NCBI GenBank assembly: GCA_014338405.1
Contig: JTDE01021387.1
Coordinates: forward strand, 29,198-93,197
Direction of reading: 5' to 3'
Length of the DNA: 64,000 nucleotides
Source: Paragonimus skrjabini miyazakii
Taxonomy: Eukaryota; Platyhelminthes; Trematoda; Plagiorchiida; Troglotrematidae
Position numbers and translations under genes: made by a program. Positions 36,001-47,346 of the stretch are shown piece after piece. The notes beneath the pieces were generated by a model. It ran no database searches and was not told the DNA's origin. It saw only the letters and a list, made by a program, of their open reading frames with translations. Within the stretch, counting starts at the first letter, position 1; every line of letters starts with the position of its first letter.

Positions 36001-39000
36001 TGTGCATACCCGATATGCACGTTGCACGTGCACAGACAAACAAATCACTAGGCAGTGAATTAACAAAACTACCAAAAGCATCGGTGCAGGCTTTGATACT
36101 GCACTGGTGAATGAAATCAACCACAACCGTACTAACAGTACCGACAACGACTGAGCACTTATGGTCGCATCATTCATATTTTTGGGTTCACTTATGTGAG
36201 GGGAACAGGATGTCATTCAAAGTGATAACTGTGAAGTGGTAACGCTCTGGTGATCAGACTTGCAACCCACTGACAGCGACCATGAGGATCAGATTTTTTA
36301 AATCCAAATGTGAATTGAACTGGTTGATTTAATAAAGGTATGCAAACACAAATAGCTTGCGTGTACTGCCTAAAATCTGTCGGGAGCACACGACCGGTTT
36401 CGTGACCGTTGCAGCGTATCTGGGAGACATTGACCATACATCCTACATCAGCTTGAGAGAGACTGAGTTTCTTCACAGTTCCAGCCAGTGTCGTTAACAT
36501 CAACGATTATCTATGAACTACACTCAAAATATGAAATAAGCACCACAGCTAGCTTGCAAATGAGTTGGCGTCTGCAAATTGACTCCTATGTTTGAAAATT
36601 TTGTGTCCGGCTACGCTTTCCTGTCAACTAATTTCAAAAGAATCAACAACTTAGTTTCGTCTTTATTGCAGCTCGTCAATAGTTTATATGTTTGTCACAG
36701 TCGGACTTCATTCTATGGTCCATTGTCTAACTAGGCAACCGTGTTGATCATAAAGCCTTTGTCTTCACCTTGGACACGATCAGAATATCATATACTGGTG
36801 TGTAATTCTGCAACAGTTAGATCGTCTCGACAAGAGTGATAGCAATTGTCGCGTTTAATCCACTTGATGGCTCCGCGAATGTCGTAGCCACATAATTTGA
36901 TGAATTATGTGAAGGATGCTTTGGTTATTGATGAGATGATCAAAGGTTTTATTCTTGGCACCTGACAACTTGGTGTAGTTGTTTAGTAAGCGCACCTGGG
37001 TTTATTATACCGGTCTAGATAAGCATCACAGATATTTCACTACTTGGGAGCCACAGTCATGTGCCGTGTAAAATATGCGGTGTATCACGGGTTGTTAGAA
37101 GATCGCATTCTCCTATGCGTGCCATGTGACAACTAGTAACCACTATAGCGTTCTTACGTGAGGAGTTATGTTTTTTCTCGACTTCTCGGATCAATCTGCC
37201 ATCGTCCTAACTACCTCTCAAACCACCGATGATCACCGGGCTTCTTTCTCTTCAAGCCAAGCACACCACTTCCTCTCGAACTGTAGCCCCAATAAGGTCG
37301 TCCATACAAAGTTAGCCCATCACTACGGTTCACACATATCTACTCCGATGTCTCCGGAATATGAATCTGTAGGTATCAAGCACAAGGTAATGTGTGTTCA
37401 CAATTGATTAAAATGGACTCTCCCATCCGTCGACAACTCAACGGAAAAAATTTCCATACTGTTCTTCGTATGGTCCTTGTAAAAGCGTCTAATGCAAGCG
37501 TGGAATTCGTCCCTCATTGACGCTATGTTTTGTTATGCGTTGAACGAGTAACTTTGCGTTGGTCTAAATTGGAAAAAACTAACGGTTATTCTGTTGAATT
37601 ATACGTTAGATGTGGGGAAGGGGCATACAAGAAATGTCTGATGAACATCTTGACATCTGAAATTGTTTAGTGATCGTACACGCGCTTAAATGCATCTATT
37701 TCAAAGTCAAAAAGTCCTCCTCGAACTCAGAAAGTTATATCTCGAGACAAAGCTGTACACAAAAATTATCTACTGTACATAACTGCTTCTGCCAGAGACC
37801 TAAATGACTGTTCATCTGTCCTGCATTATCGATCCTTCCGCGTGCGCAAGTTTCTCTGCCGGTGTGTGTGCACATGACGTCTGACGGTATTTTTCACATA
37901 CATTTTAAGTGTTCTATTAAATGTGTACGTGACTGGAAAACAAAAACAGTGCACACCCACATGGATGATTTTTTTGCGGCTGTTTTGCCACTCAAATCGC
38001 CTTCAGCTCATTTTGAATAACTGGGTGAGAAATAACACATCAGCAGTATAACATGTTGTTATTACCTAAGTTAGTTTCACAAGAAACAGGATTATCACTT
38101 GAGGCAAGGTATAAAAAATGTCTGTAAAATACTCTGTTTTTACTTCGTTGTGGGTGTATAAACCTTAAGAGTTGTACTGAAATGACTCAAGCGATAAAAA
38201 AGTCCTAACCTTTTTGCTCAAATATTTCCGCTGTCGAGTTGTAAGTGGTGCAGACGGTTGCATGATCCTCACCATAAGTATGATAGTACAGGCTGATCCG
38301 TACTTATTTTGTCTAGACATTTTGAAGAGTGGGCACAGAAGCCCGATGGCTTTATTTGATATGGAGTTTTTTTCAGAGAAGGATTTCTTTCAGCGTCTAT
38401 ATTTTCTGTTGTAGATGACTTCTTTGCCAGCATCATAATATTCAGCTTACTTTCGACTTGTCAAAGTTTGCTCGCACAATCCCCACAAACCCATAAATGA
38501 TGCAGTTACAAGTTACCTGTGACCATATATTCCTCTCATCATGAATGATATTATAAGCGTGATCCTCAATAGTCCACAAATTAAACTAGGGACCTATCCG
38601 TGAATGTCAGCGCCATGCTGAGAAACAAAAAGCACTTACGGATGATACCATGTCGTTGAAGTAACATACATATTAGTAAGCCTTTTGATGGAGGATGTTT
38701 CACACAGTATTTTGCATAACTTAAGTGAACCGGACGTACCTTGCATACAAGTCGTTTTTGTCCATTGCATATTTTCATAATTGCACTCTCACTACCGATT
38801 TTTCAAATAACCTTGAATGAATGTAGTACGAAATTGAGCAAAACAGAACCGGTGTATGTCGAATACTTTTGTTGTTCAAAGTTGAAGAACCCTAGAAATA
38901 TCGTGGCACTTAACTGCATACGGGTTGACAACCGACAAGCTTAAGAATTACAGATGCCCATCAAACGACTATAAGCAATTGATATTGTGGGGTAGATTAA

Positions 39001-41059
39001 CTTACGTAAGAGTGCAGTTAGTGGACAGTGAAGCCAATGTCCGTACTACGTCTGGTCCGTGGAAACGAAGCCATATTAACCGTCTCCACCTACTATATCT
39101 TTCGTTGGTATGTATAATTGAACGTATCTCTGAGCAATCTGATCCAGTTTTAATGCAGTTTGAATTATTGGTTAGCTCTCAACGCCAGTTACTTGAGGCT
39201 ATATGTGGTATTTGATATTCAAGTATGTGAATTATTATTATTGGTATTATTATAGGGCTTTCTGTTGGTAACACCTTCAATTATCAAGCATACTTGGATG
39301 AAAAAAGACAAGTTTGATTTACTTGGACTATACTGTATGACAGGATTAGTTCAGAATACGCTTCTCCTGTCATTCACTAGTTTGTTGCATGATTAAAACT
39401 GAGTTCTTGTTCACCATTCACCGCTCAGGTGTATCCTTCGGATTTGAAGTGATCAGCAAGGTTCTGGAATGATCGGATAAAACTGCCCGTGACGCCAATT
39501 TGTGATATTCGGAATTAGGGACTTCGAATAGCCCTAGAAATCGTACTAGTATTGAAACCTCCCACGCAAGTAATAAGCAGAAGACCTCGCACTGGTTGCA
39601 GTAAGCAGTTCCTATTCGTGAGACAAGAAGCCGAATTTATGGATGTACAACAGTATTAAACAAATCATAGTCACTCATTGGCTGATCATATTGAAACAAA
39701 CTGAACGTTAATTGGTGCAACATGGAACAAAGAAATAAGCGAATAACATAAGGTGTAACACTGAGACTGTTCGTCCAATCCTGGTGTAGTATCTTCAACG
39801 CGACGTTTGGATTGGTCTCTTGTTAGAACTTCTATTGTGTCGGGGTTTGGATAAGCGGTGAATCGAGTAGACTTTCATCACAAAAACGTTCGATCATAAG
39901 AAACTATTTTTGATCGTTAGATGTGTATTTTACACCATCACATAAGATCCTTAAACAACAAGAAATACCGCAGTGGTGGGCAACAAACCAAAGCTCTCAG
40001 TATTTGGACGAGACGCATTTTGGGACAACGTAATCCAATTCACCTTGGTGTGCTAAAACGGAAGGAGTTCCTATCTGGAGGTATTCCAGCATATGATATT
40101 CGTAGTGAAAGTAACGATCGTTTTTCGTACCAAGACTTGATCTCGTTTTGAAAACGGGTCTAGCAAACTCCCATTTACTGGGTATAAACAGCTTTGCACA
40201 TCTATCACTTTCGGTTCTGAGAAATACTATTACTCACGCAACCGCATCAATCCCTGAACAGAGTCTGTTTGGATAGACTAGAAAACTCTTCTGGATCCGT
40301 CTTCTGAAATTTTTAGAAAAGAAACCTTGTAGTTATAAGATTCAACCTTGGATTCGTGAAAATGGAATTTGGGAATATGAGTGTATAAAGCGTCTTCCAT
40401 ATGTCCGACAGATATTGTCTGCAGACGCAATGTCAAGTGTGAACCTCTTACTGTTAACGGAACTGCGGTGAACATCAGTGAATATGTCAGAATATCATTA
40501 AAATTGGCTTACACATGATTGAGTTTGACTTTCTAGCAAGTCTTAAATACTCAAAAAATTGTCGACAAGTATTAACAGAAAATATACAGTCGTGATAAAA
40601 TCACACTGCAAAGTTGAACAAACTCTGCCTCCTACGCCAGATAATATTAAACTGCCACCACTCAGAGTTATACCTTTATTTTCATAGGATGTTAACAATA
40701 TGCCCCGGGGTAGATTATGGATCAAACGGGCGTTGTTGCATGGAGCTGCTTGTGCACACAACTTCTCAAAAATGTTCACCGAAAAATTAAGCGAACATCA
40801 TCATCATAGACAGCTGTACATCAAGGGTTCTCACTGATGCTCAGCTGCCATACAGTCATGGAGAAGAAGATAAGTCCTGGCATGGAAAAAGAACGGAAGG
40901 AGATAAAAAGGGGTTTGATTACCAAAAATGGTTGACTTTAATTCGAACATTCAAAATCAAGGTGCCCACACACCGTAAGCAAACCACTTAGCTACAAGTG
41001 AATATAAGGCGTCATCAACAAGACTTTGAGGCTTTAATTTTCCCACATCATTAAGTGCA
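33021..41059 (+). other. Intron, no gene recognised
   Basis: Short motif-free open frames only, including 96 codons at 38925-39215. An assembly gap lies at 35555-35654. Confidence 0.4.
35555..35654. other. Assembly gap (100 N)
   Basis: One hundred Ns of probably unknown true length inside the intron. Confidence 0.95.
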
Positions 41060-42080
41060 TCCGCTTTTCAGACAACCCGGCCAAACAACGGCAACATTCG
41101 CGCCAATAAGCTCGGTTAGCCGGCACCTCACTTAACGTCTACAGCCACCTAATGGTTTAGTCGCCAGGTTTCCAGCCCGGAAGACGAACGCGACCCATAG
41201 TGGCCAAACCTTTGGTGGACGGTTTCATCTTTCCACGTCAGATCATCATCTATCCATCTCGCACCCTGCGCCAGTCGGCCGCAACATCGACAAGGAGCGT
41301 TCGGTGTGGCAAATGACCAGCTGACGTCCTTAATCTAAGTCTGTGCAAACGTGGGGATTAAATGAAGGAATTCGTTTAATAATCAATACCAAATATTCGC
41401 ATCCCAACCTCTTCGTTACATGCTGGTGTAATGCGATACGAGCGATTGAACGCAGGCGTCGGTGGTAATATACCTGAAGACGGTTCATGTCTTCTACCAT
41501 GAGCGTCTACTTTTCGTTGCAGTGAACCAAAACGGTCCACGCAGTCACCTGGTAAACGATACATCTCTGTTTCCAGAAGCCTCCCTGATTAAAGAATACC
41601 GCCCTAGCTTTAGAGATACGTACCTCTATTTTATTCTCCACACCTCTGCCATTGCAAGTGATGCAGATCTCCAGGTATACAAACCTGTCAACAACTTCCA
41701 TAACTTCATTATCTAACATTAAACCTACGTAATCGCAGCAATCTTGCAGACCCATTCGGTATTTTAGGGCTACAAAGCGAATTCCGAAGTACTCAGCAGA
41801 ACACGAAATAGCATCTAGCATTGTTTGTGCTGCTTGGAATGGGTGGAACAGCAGCAAATTGTCGTTAGCTTAATCAGGATCCATCAGTCTTCCACCAGGT
41901 AGGAGGTCCACGTCGGCATCTTGTGAGTGTCGGAGAGAGTCCTCCATCATTTCGTCTATTATGAAATCAAACGAAAATTGTGAAAGTAGACAGCGTTGAC
42001 TTACGCTGCATCTGGTGCTAAAACCGTTAGACAATTCACCGTAAACCCTGACCTGAGGTGAAGTAAAACGCCGACAGTAC
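41060..42080 (-). mobile_element. LINE (RTE-like) reverse transcriptase remnant
   Basis: Read on the - strand from 42080: RVRVYGELSNGF, QRCLLSQFSFDFIIDEMMED (cf. the RQGCPLSPFLFN motif), DVDLLPGGRL, and the catalytic box region D-P-D-stop-A-N-D-N where YADD is expected. Then AAQTMLDAISCS, VVDRFVYLEICITCNG and ENKIEVRISKARAVF (the conserved YLGSCI and RI-x-KAR-x-x-F post-RT block), EEVGMRIFG, and finally the tail RLPGWKPG and YWRECCR. This is the 3' half of an RTE-like non-LTR retrotransposon. The longest frame is 41857-41507. The broken catalytic box, stops and frameshifts show it is dead. It lies antisense in an intron of the glycosyltransferase gene. Confidence 0.85.
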
Positions 42081-45000
42081 GTTCATATACTTGGTCCGTA
42101 CACCCGTGTGTTCAAGCGACTCCAAAATTGTTGGCTGACCTATTGCCAAACCGAATGAACCCATTGTTATAAACAAGAAATATCTTACCAAACTTTTCTC
42201 AAAGGCGATGTTTTACTGAATACTCTCGACACGTTCATCAGCGCCAAACTGAACCGTACTTTAGAAGTAATGCTTTGCAGGGATTTTTCATCTTACAAAC
42301 CACCAGGCCGTCTCCGTTCACGATCATGCAGAGTTTAATAAGACCTCCGGCAGCTTTCCCTATTTGACAGAATTCTGAAAACCAGAACCAACGAGGCTGA
42401 GAGAAGCAGTAGTATGGAATCAACACTCAGAATGAACCAAATCTCCATGTCATTTATCGCAGTATGCTCGTCGTTCGCAGATCAAAACGCCCCATTACTT
42501 CAGAAATTACGAGTCTGACGAACAAAGAAAGCTAACAAATCCTGGAATATGACGTAGCCCTATTGATTAATAATAAGTTCTCACGTTCATCAGCTTAAAT
42601 CTAAGTGACTTTAAAAGTTTGTTCTCTATGAGCAAAGATCCAGATTAATCCGTACGATTAGTCACCTCATTCAGGATGTATTAATTGTTATCATGACAGG
42701 TACACGTGTACGAAGGCTGAAAGATTGTAACGTGAATGTATATCATAAATTATATCTTCTGAAATACTCGTTCTACTAATACCACCAACAATAACAATAA
42801 TAATAAGGAAATTAGTAATAACAATACTAATTTTTGCGTTCTTGGCGTGGTTTCTTCGCTCAGTTTTGAGTCCAGCTGAAACCCATACTTTTCACAAATG
42901 CGTTCCTTCTAAATATTGCGAACAGCATATATACTAATGTACATGGCTTTGCTATTGTACAGTCGAGTTTATTGAAAAAATGAGGTACAAAGTGAAGTTA
43001 TGGGTTGCTGAAGTTTTTCGCTACGACTGCTCGGTGATGAGCTGTCTCGGTTTTCTGAATGTGTTTTTGGGTAACAAAAGCCCGTTACGTTTTTTCAACT
43101 ATATACCACGGACAAAAGGTTGATCCACAACACTTCGGTGTCCTCGAAACGGTTCAAAAATAATGCATGCCCACATATTGATCGTAGAGGCAAGCGAGGT
43201 AATTGAAATCCACCCCCAACTGCGTCGAGGGATGTGTGCAATTCTGTTGCTGCCTTTCCGTAATTTGGGTTAGTTTTTTAACGTGAAGTAAAAGCTGATA
43301 ACCTGCCGGTTTTTCCGAAATTCAGTCTCACCGCCAGTCACAACATTGTCGGTTTTGCAATGTAATCTTTGGTTCAAGGTCATTTGTCATCCAATATGTC
43401 AGTCAGATACGGCTTAATAATAATGGTTGTTAAAGTCCTGCCTTAACTTCACGTATTTTCATTGTTTTCGATTTTTATGAACGAATGCACAACATCTGCA
43501 AACCTAACCTGAAATGACCCGAAAATAGTCTACCATAACGGACGCACAACCCGACTGATGGCATTTCGTGGTGCACTTTCCAGTTCATTTGATATCAGTT
43601 ACAGATTAACATTAAACAAACGGAAAAATGAGTTGTTCTTTAAATTGGTTATATTCCTCTTTACCAATAAAATGATGAGGCGAATATTACATCAGAAAAT
43701 TTATAATGGTCGATTTTGCTTAGTTCGCATAAACACTAAAACAGTAAATATATATCACAAGAATGCTCGTGATGTTTTCTATCGGGCTGCTTAGAGTAAT
43801 TGGCCGACAGATTATTTGTGTTAAAGACTGCACGACAAATTAACATATTTTCAATAAAAGCCTGTTCATTTTGTTGATTAACAGCAAGTATCCAGCATGA
43901 CCTACCATCACACAGTTTGTAAAATGATGTGCACAGCAATTTTAACTGCAATAAAAAATAGAAACTACATTTGCAGACGGATAAAAGTATACGCTTGTAG
44001 TGAAGTTGAGCGATCGTAACATACCACCGCTATTAAGTAGTAGGACCGGAGCATATATTTTGACATCGTACAAGCCACAGGGAAAATGCTGGAAGGAAAA
44101 TCAGAGTGTAGCATCGTCCATAGTGGTCCCTGCTACTTAACGGAACTGAGCATTGACGTCTGCGGCAACCGAGACGGTCGGGTCCGAGTACCGCGTGTAA
44201 ATGAGTGGTTTTGTTTCAGGTCTTGTTTAAATGCTTAACCATGTGTTGGTTTGTTGAATAAACAACCGCTGTGCCGTCCGCGTTCTTGAATCACAACACG
44301 CTAAGCCCATGTGAACCACACTCTCCATTCAAACAGTAGTGTGAGCTTGCTTCCTATATGTAGTTCACGTAATCTACTTACGTGACTTTTTCTGTCTGAT
44401 TTTGGGCGAAATAACTTGTTCCCTATCAAAAGTGTATAGAATTGTGCATGGCCCTTAGTATGCTAACTCGATTCCGATACGGCTTCACCTATTGATGATA
44501 CACACTACCGACCAGCTTCAATGAGAGCGAGACTCGAGTCTAGTGCTTCTTTTCGAAAAAGGCCGACTAGAAGGTCTTTGGGATTGTGACAGCTGCAATC
44601 AATTGTGGGTGGTGTTCACTCTATATGAAAACCAAAACCCTTGATACTCATCAGTATGATTATTTTTGGGAATGTACTTGAGGGTCTCTCACAAGTTCCA
44701 CCTCCTTGGTGATTCTTTAGTAGCTACCTACAGGCGAGTTTCATCAGACTTCTGGTAATGTATTAAAGTGATCATTTATCAACGAAATGCTTTTTATCCA
44801 ACTCAATATCCTTATCTTTCGTTACTGACGTGTTTTACTTGTTAGCTCTTGATTTACTTGATTTCTACACAGGAAGAAGACACGAATCAGATCCGTGCTT
44901 TTTTGGCTTCAATGAAGAAGTAAGCTCTGGCTAGCAAATGCTATTCTATACACATGTAATGTAGATAGTTGTACATCACGTTTCTAATTGACACTGTATT

Positions 45001-46014
45001 GACTTTCAAAATTATAGTTATGGAAGCTCGTGAGTAGAAATGATTGCCCAACTCACAACCTACCGATAGCTGGCTAGTAACAAAGCATAACCCTAACATT
45101 GTGATTATTCAGGTCAGGGATAAAAGGAAAATTGTTTTTCCACACTGGATGACCTTTTCGGACGGAAAATACACAGAACACGCCGATTTTCCGAAAAGTG
45201 AACGTAACCTGTAGGTACAATTAATAAACACAGATGACCACCTGTCACGTTAATTCATTCTGTCTCAAAAATGTTAGTTTCATTAACAAATGTTTCTTTT
45301 GTAACACTCACCGATACTAGAGTAAAATCTGGAAAGCAGACATATGTGTAGCCGTAATTTAACTGGTGCAACAGTCAACTCCCGATTGCTCACCTTGTGA
45401 TGTATTGGAAAATAACATGTTCACCTGAACACAAGTTTTCCTTGACTATTTTCATGTGTTCCGTCGCCTAGATTCTCAAATTATTACTCAGTTTCGTAAT
45501 TTTGATGACCTGTTAGTTTTATCGTGTTCTTTATAGCCAACAAGTGCGAGAGCAGTTTGAGGTACTGGATTGTTGAAAGAAAGTATACTCACACTGGAGG
45601 AGAAACAAGACTTCAGGTGTAACCAGTAACGAAAATTGCAAAAGGTTTAACTGAACATTAATTCTTTTATATTCCCCAAAAACGGATGTCATGGAAGTTT
45701 CTCTCCGTCCCCTACTTCACAGTAATGTGTGTGCGATGGTTAGCTCCGCGACGCTCGGACCTAGATTCAAAGTCAACCCTGAGAAACAATAACGGTGTAG
45801 CACTAAGTTTCCTTACCAGTACGGATTAACCAGACCGAAATCCCGACGACAACATGGAGTCTGTAGTGTGTGTGTGTGTATGACTTAAACCACATCAGAT
45901 ACTAGTATTATTTTACTGTTAACAATAATCGTTGACCGTCTAAATTTACTAACTGATGTTAATCGATCCATTGACTCAATGTGTTTTGTGTTAACTTCCC
46001 CTTCCGCCATTCAG
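42081..46014 (+). other. Intron, no gene recognised
   Basis: A degenerate AAT/AAC microsatellite lies around 42776-42835. Open frames are short and unrecognised. Confidence 0.4.
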
Positions 46015-46135
46015 CAGTCCACATATACACCATATTCAGTCTATCGATCAAGATCGACTACATTCACTTATGGTCGCCTCCGACGGTCTGATCAATTGCT
46101 CGCTCAGCGAAGGTCAATCACTTACAATTATGGAG
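46015..46135 (+). CDS. GLT1D1: GLT1D1-like glycosyltransferase, exon with the E-x7-E motif
   Basis: The acceptor follows a strong pyrimidine tract (CTTCCCCTTCCGCCATTCAG), and GTAAGT at 46136 is the donor. A tandem CAGCAG allows a start at 46015 or 46018. Both keep the phase left by the previous exon (2) and end in phase 0. The peptide ends DQDRLHSLMVASDGLINCSL followed by SEGQSLTIME. SEGQSLTIME supplies the E-x7-E signature of GT4-type enzymes, whose two Glu contact the donor sugar nucleotide. The 'P-x-x-x-L-H-x-x-x' lead-in and N-C-S-x-S-E-G match GLT1D1. The 6-8 residues before SIDQDRL look like a lineage-specific addition. A third AG at 46038 would shift the frame relative to the upstream exon. 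Confidence 0.78.
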
Positions 46136-46324
46136 GTAAGTGCTCGGTTTCTTCACCGCAAGACTATAATTGACCCTCACCTGAACAGTGCAATTCGCTC
46201 ACTAGTGGCAAGTGTCATCAAATCTCAATTAAACATCATAATTAGCATCAAAAGTTTATCTAACATTAATAACACTAATTCCGCTTAACCGTCTTAGATA
46301 CCGAGATCAACCCTTAACTATGAA
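46136..46324 (+). other. Intron start
   Basis: Intronic sequence from GTAAGT to the LINE fragment; no feature. Confidence 0.5.
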
Positions 46325-47152
46325 GGACTCCATCTTTGTTTAAATTCATCGGGTTGATAAACATAATCGGAATGCGGCCTTATATCAAACAAAGAAAAGC
46401 TGCTCCGATATAGTCGTTCTGGCGGGAGATATGAATGCTCAGGTCGGCCGCCTTGGTCTGGTCGAATCTCATCTAGATGGCAGGTTTGGGATAGCATCAC
46501 ATCGGTCAGATAATGGCAGGCGATCGTTGCAGCTGTGTACTGAGTATAGGCTATTTTGAGCCAGCACTAGTTTTAGGCATCGTGCACGTCATTGCTTTAC
46601 TTGGCGCCCGTCTTCTCCGAACCAGGCCTGGTCTCAGATAGACCACATAGCTGTTAGTTACAGGTGGCATCTTTCCATTCGAGACTGTCGTTCTTATTGG
46701 AGCATGTACTTGGACTCAGATCATGCATTGGTATGTTGTTGTTTTGTTCTTACTTTGCCGGACAACGACCCCACCAACAGCAACGACTGGCTGTTGAGAA
46801 ACTGGCTTTATCATCGGTAAAGCATAAGTACCAAACTAGCTCAGAAAGCTGCCTTAATGGTACTCACTTCGAAGATCCTAAAAGCTGCTGGACACAAATA
46901 TCACGAGCTATCCATAAAGCAGACACTGTAGCATGCGGCACAGGGGGTACATAAGTTTAATAAACATTGGATATCAGAGAAATCTCTGGAGTTGTTGGGA
47001 ACCAGACGGAAGGTTCCTCCTGGTAATCTACATAATAAGTCTAGAAGAGATATCCGTAAGAAGCTGAAACATAATCTAAAGGCTGATAGTGAGGCTTGGT
47101 TATTGGAAAAAGTTAGGGAAATGGAAATCGCTTTTGCTTCAGGGAACACCGG
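46325..47152 (+). mobile_element. LINE (RTE-like) endonuclease remnant
   Basis: In one + frame: SDIVVLAGDMNAQVGRLG (the D-x-N of an apurinic-type endonuclease), HRSDNGRRSLQLC, FRHRARHCFTWRPSSPNQ, WSQIDHIAVSYRW and YLDSDHALVC (the catalytic S-D-H). After an interrupted stretch come ELLGTRRKVPPGNLHNKSRR and EAWLLEKVREMEIAFASGNT, typical of the region between endonuclease and RT. The endonuclease nicks DNA to prime reverse transcription. Single stops, for example just before ASTSFRHR, and frameshifts disable it. The RT is lost in the N gap or replaced by the LTR fragment that follows. It may belong to the same family as the RT remnant at 41-42 kb, since the two cover complementary parts. Confidence 0.85.
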
Positions 47153-47252
47153 NNNNNNNNNNNNNNNNNNNNNNNNNNNNNNNNNNNNNNNNNNNNNNNN
47201 NNNNNNNNNNNNNNNNNNNNNNNNNNNNNNNNNNNNNNNNNNNNNNNNNNNN
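47153..47252. other. Assembly gap (100 N)
   Basis: One hundred Ns between the LINE fragment and an LTR fragment; the junction of the two repeats is hidden. Open frames crossing it are artefacts. Confidence 0.95.
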
Positions 47253-47346
47253 GAATTGTGATTCAAAATCGCGAGCGCTCGTGTAACATGGTAACTGGCG
47301 AGTTGGGTAATAAAGATTGTGCTTTATTGGACGCCTTTTCGCTACA
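47253..47346 (+). repeat. LTR family B, 3' end fragment
   Basis: About 94 bp match the end of the solo LTR at 60393-60923: GAATTGTGATTCAAAATCGC, AATAAAGATTGTGCTTTATT and the terminal TTTTCGCTACA. AATAAA-type polyadenylation sequence lies 45 bp before the end, as expected for the 3' part of an LTR. The 5' part is in the gap, so whether this is a solo LTR or the edge of a longer element inserted in the LINE cannot be told. Confidence 0.8.
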
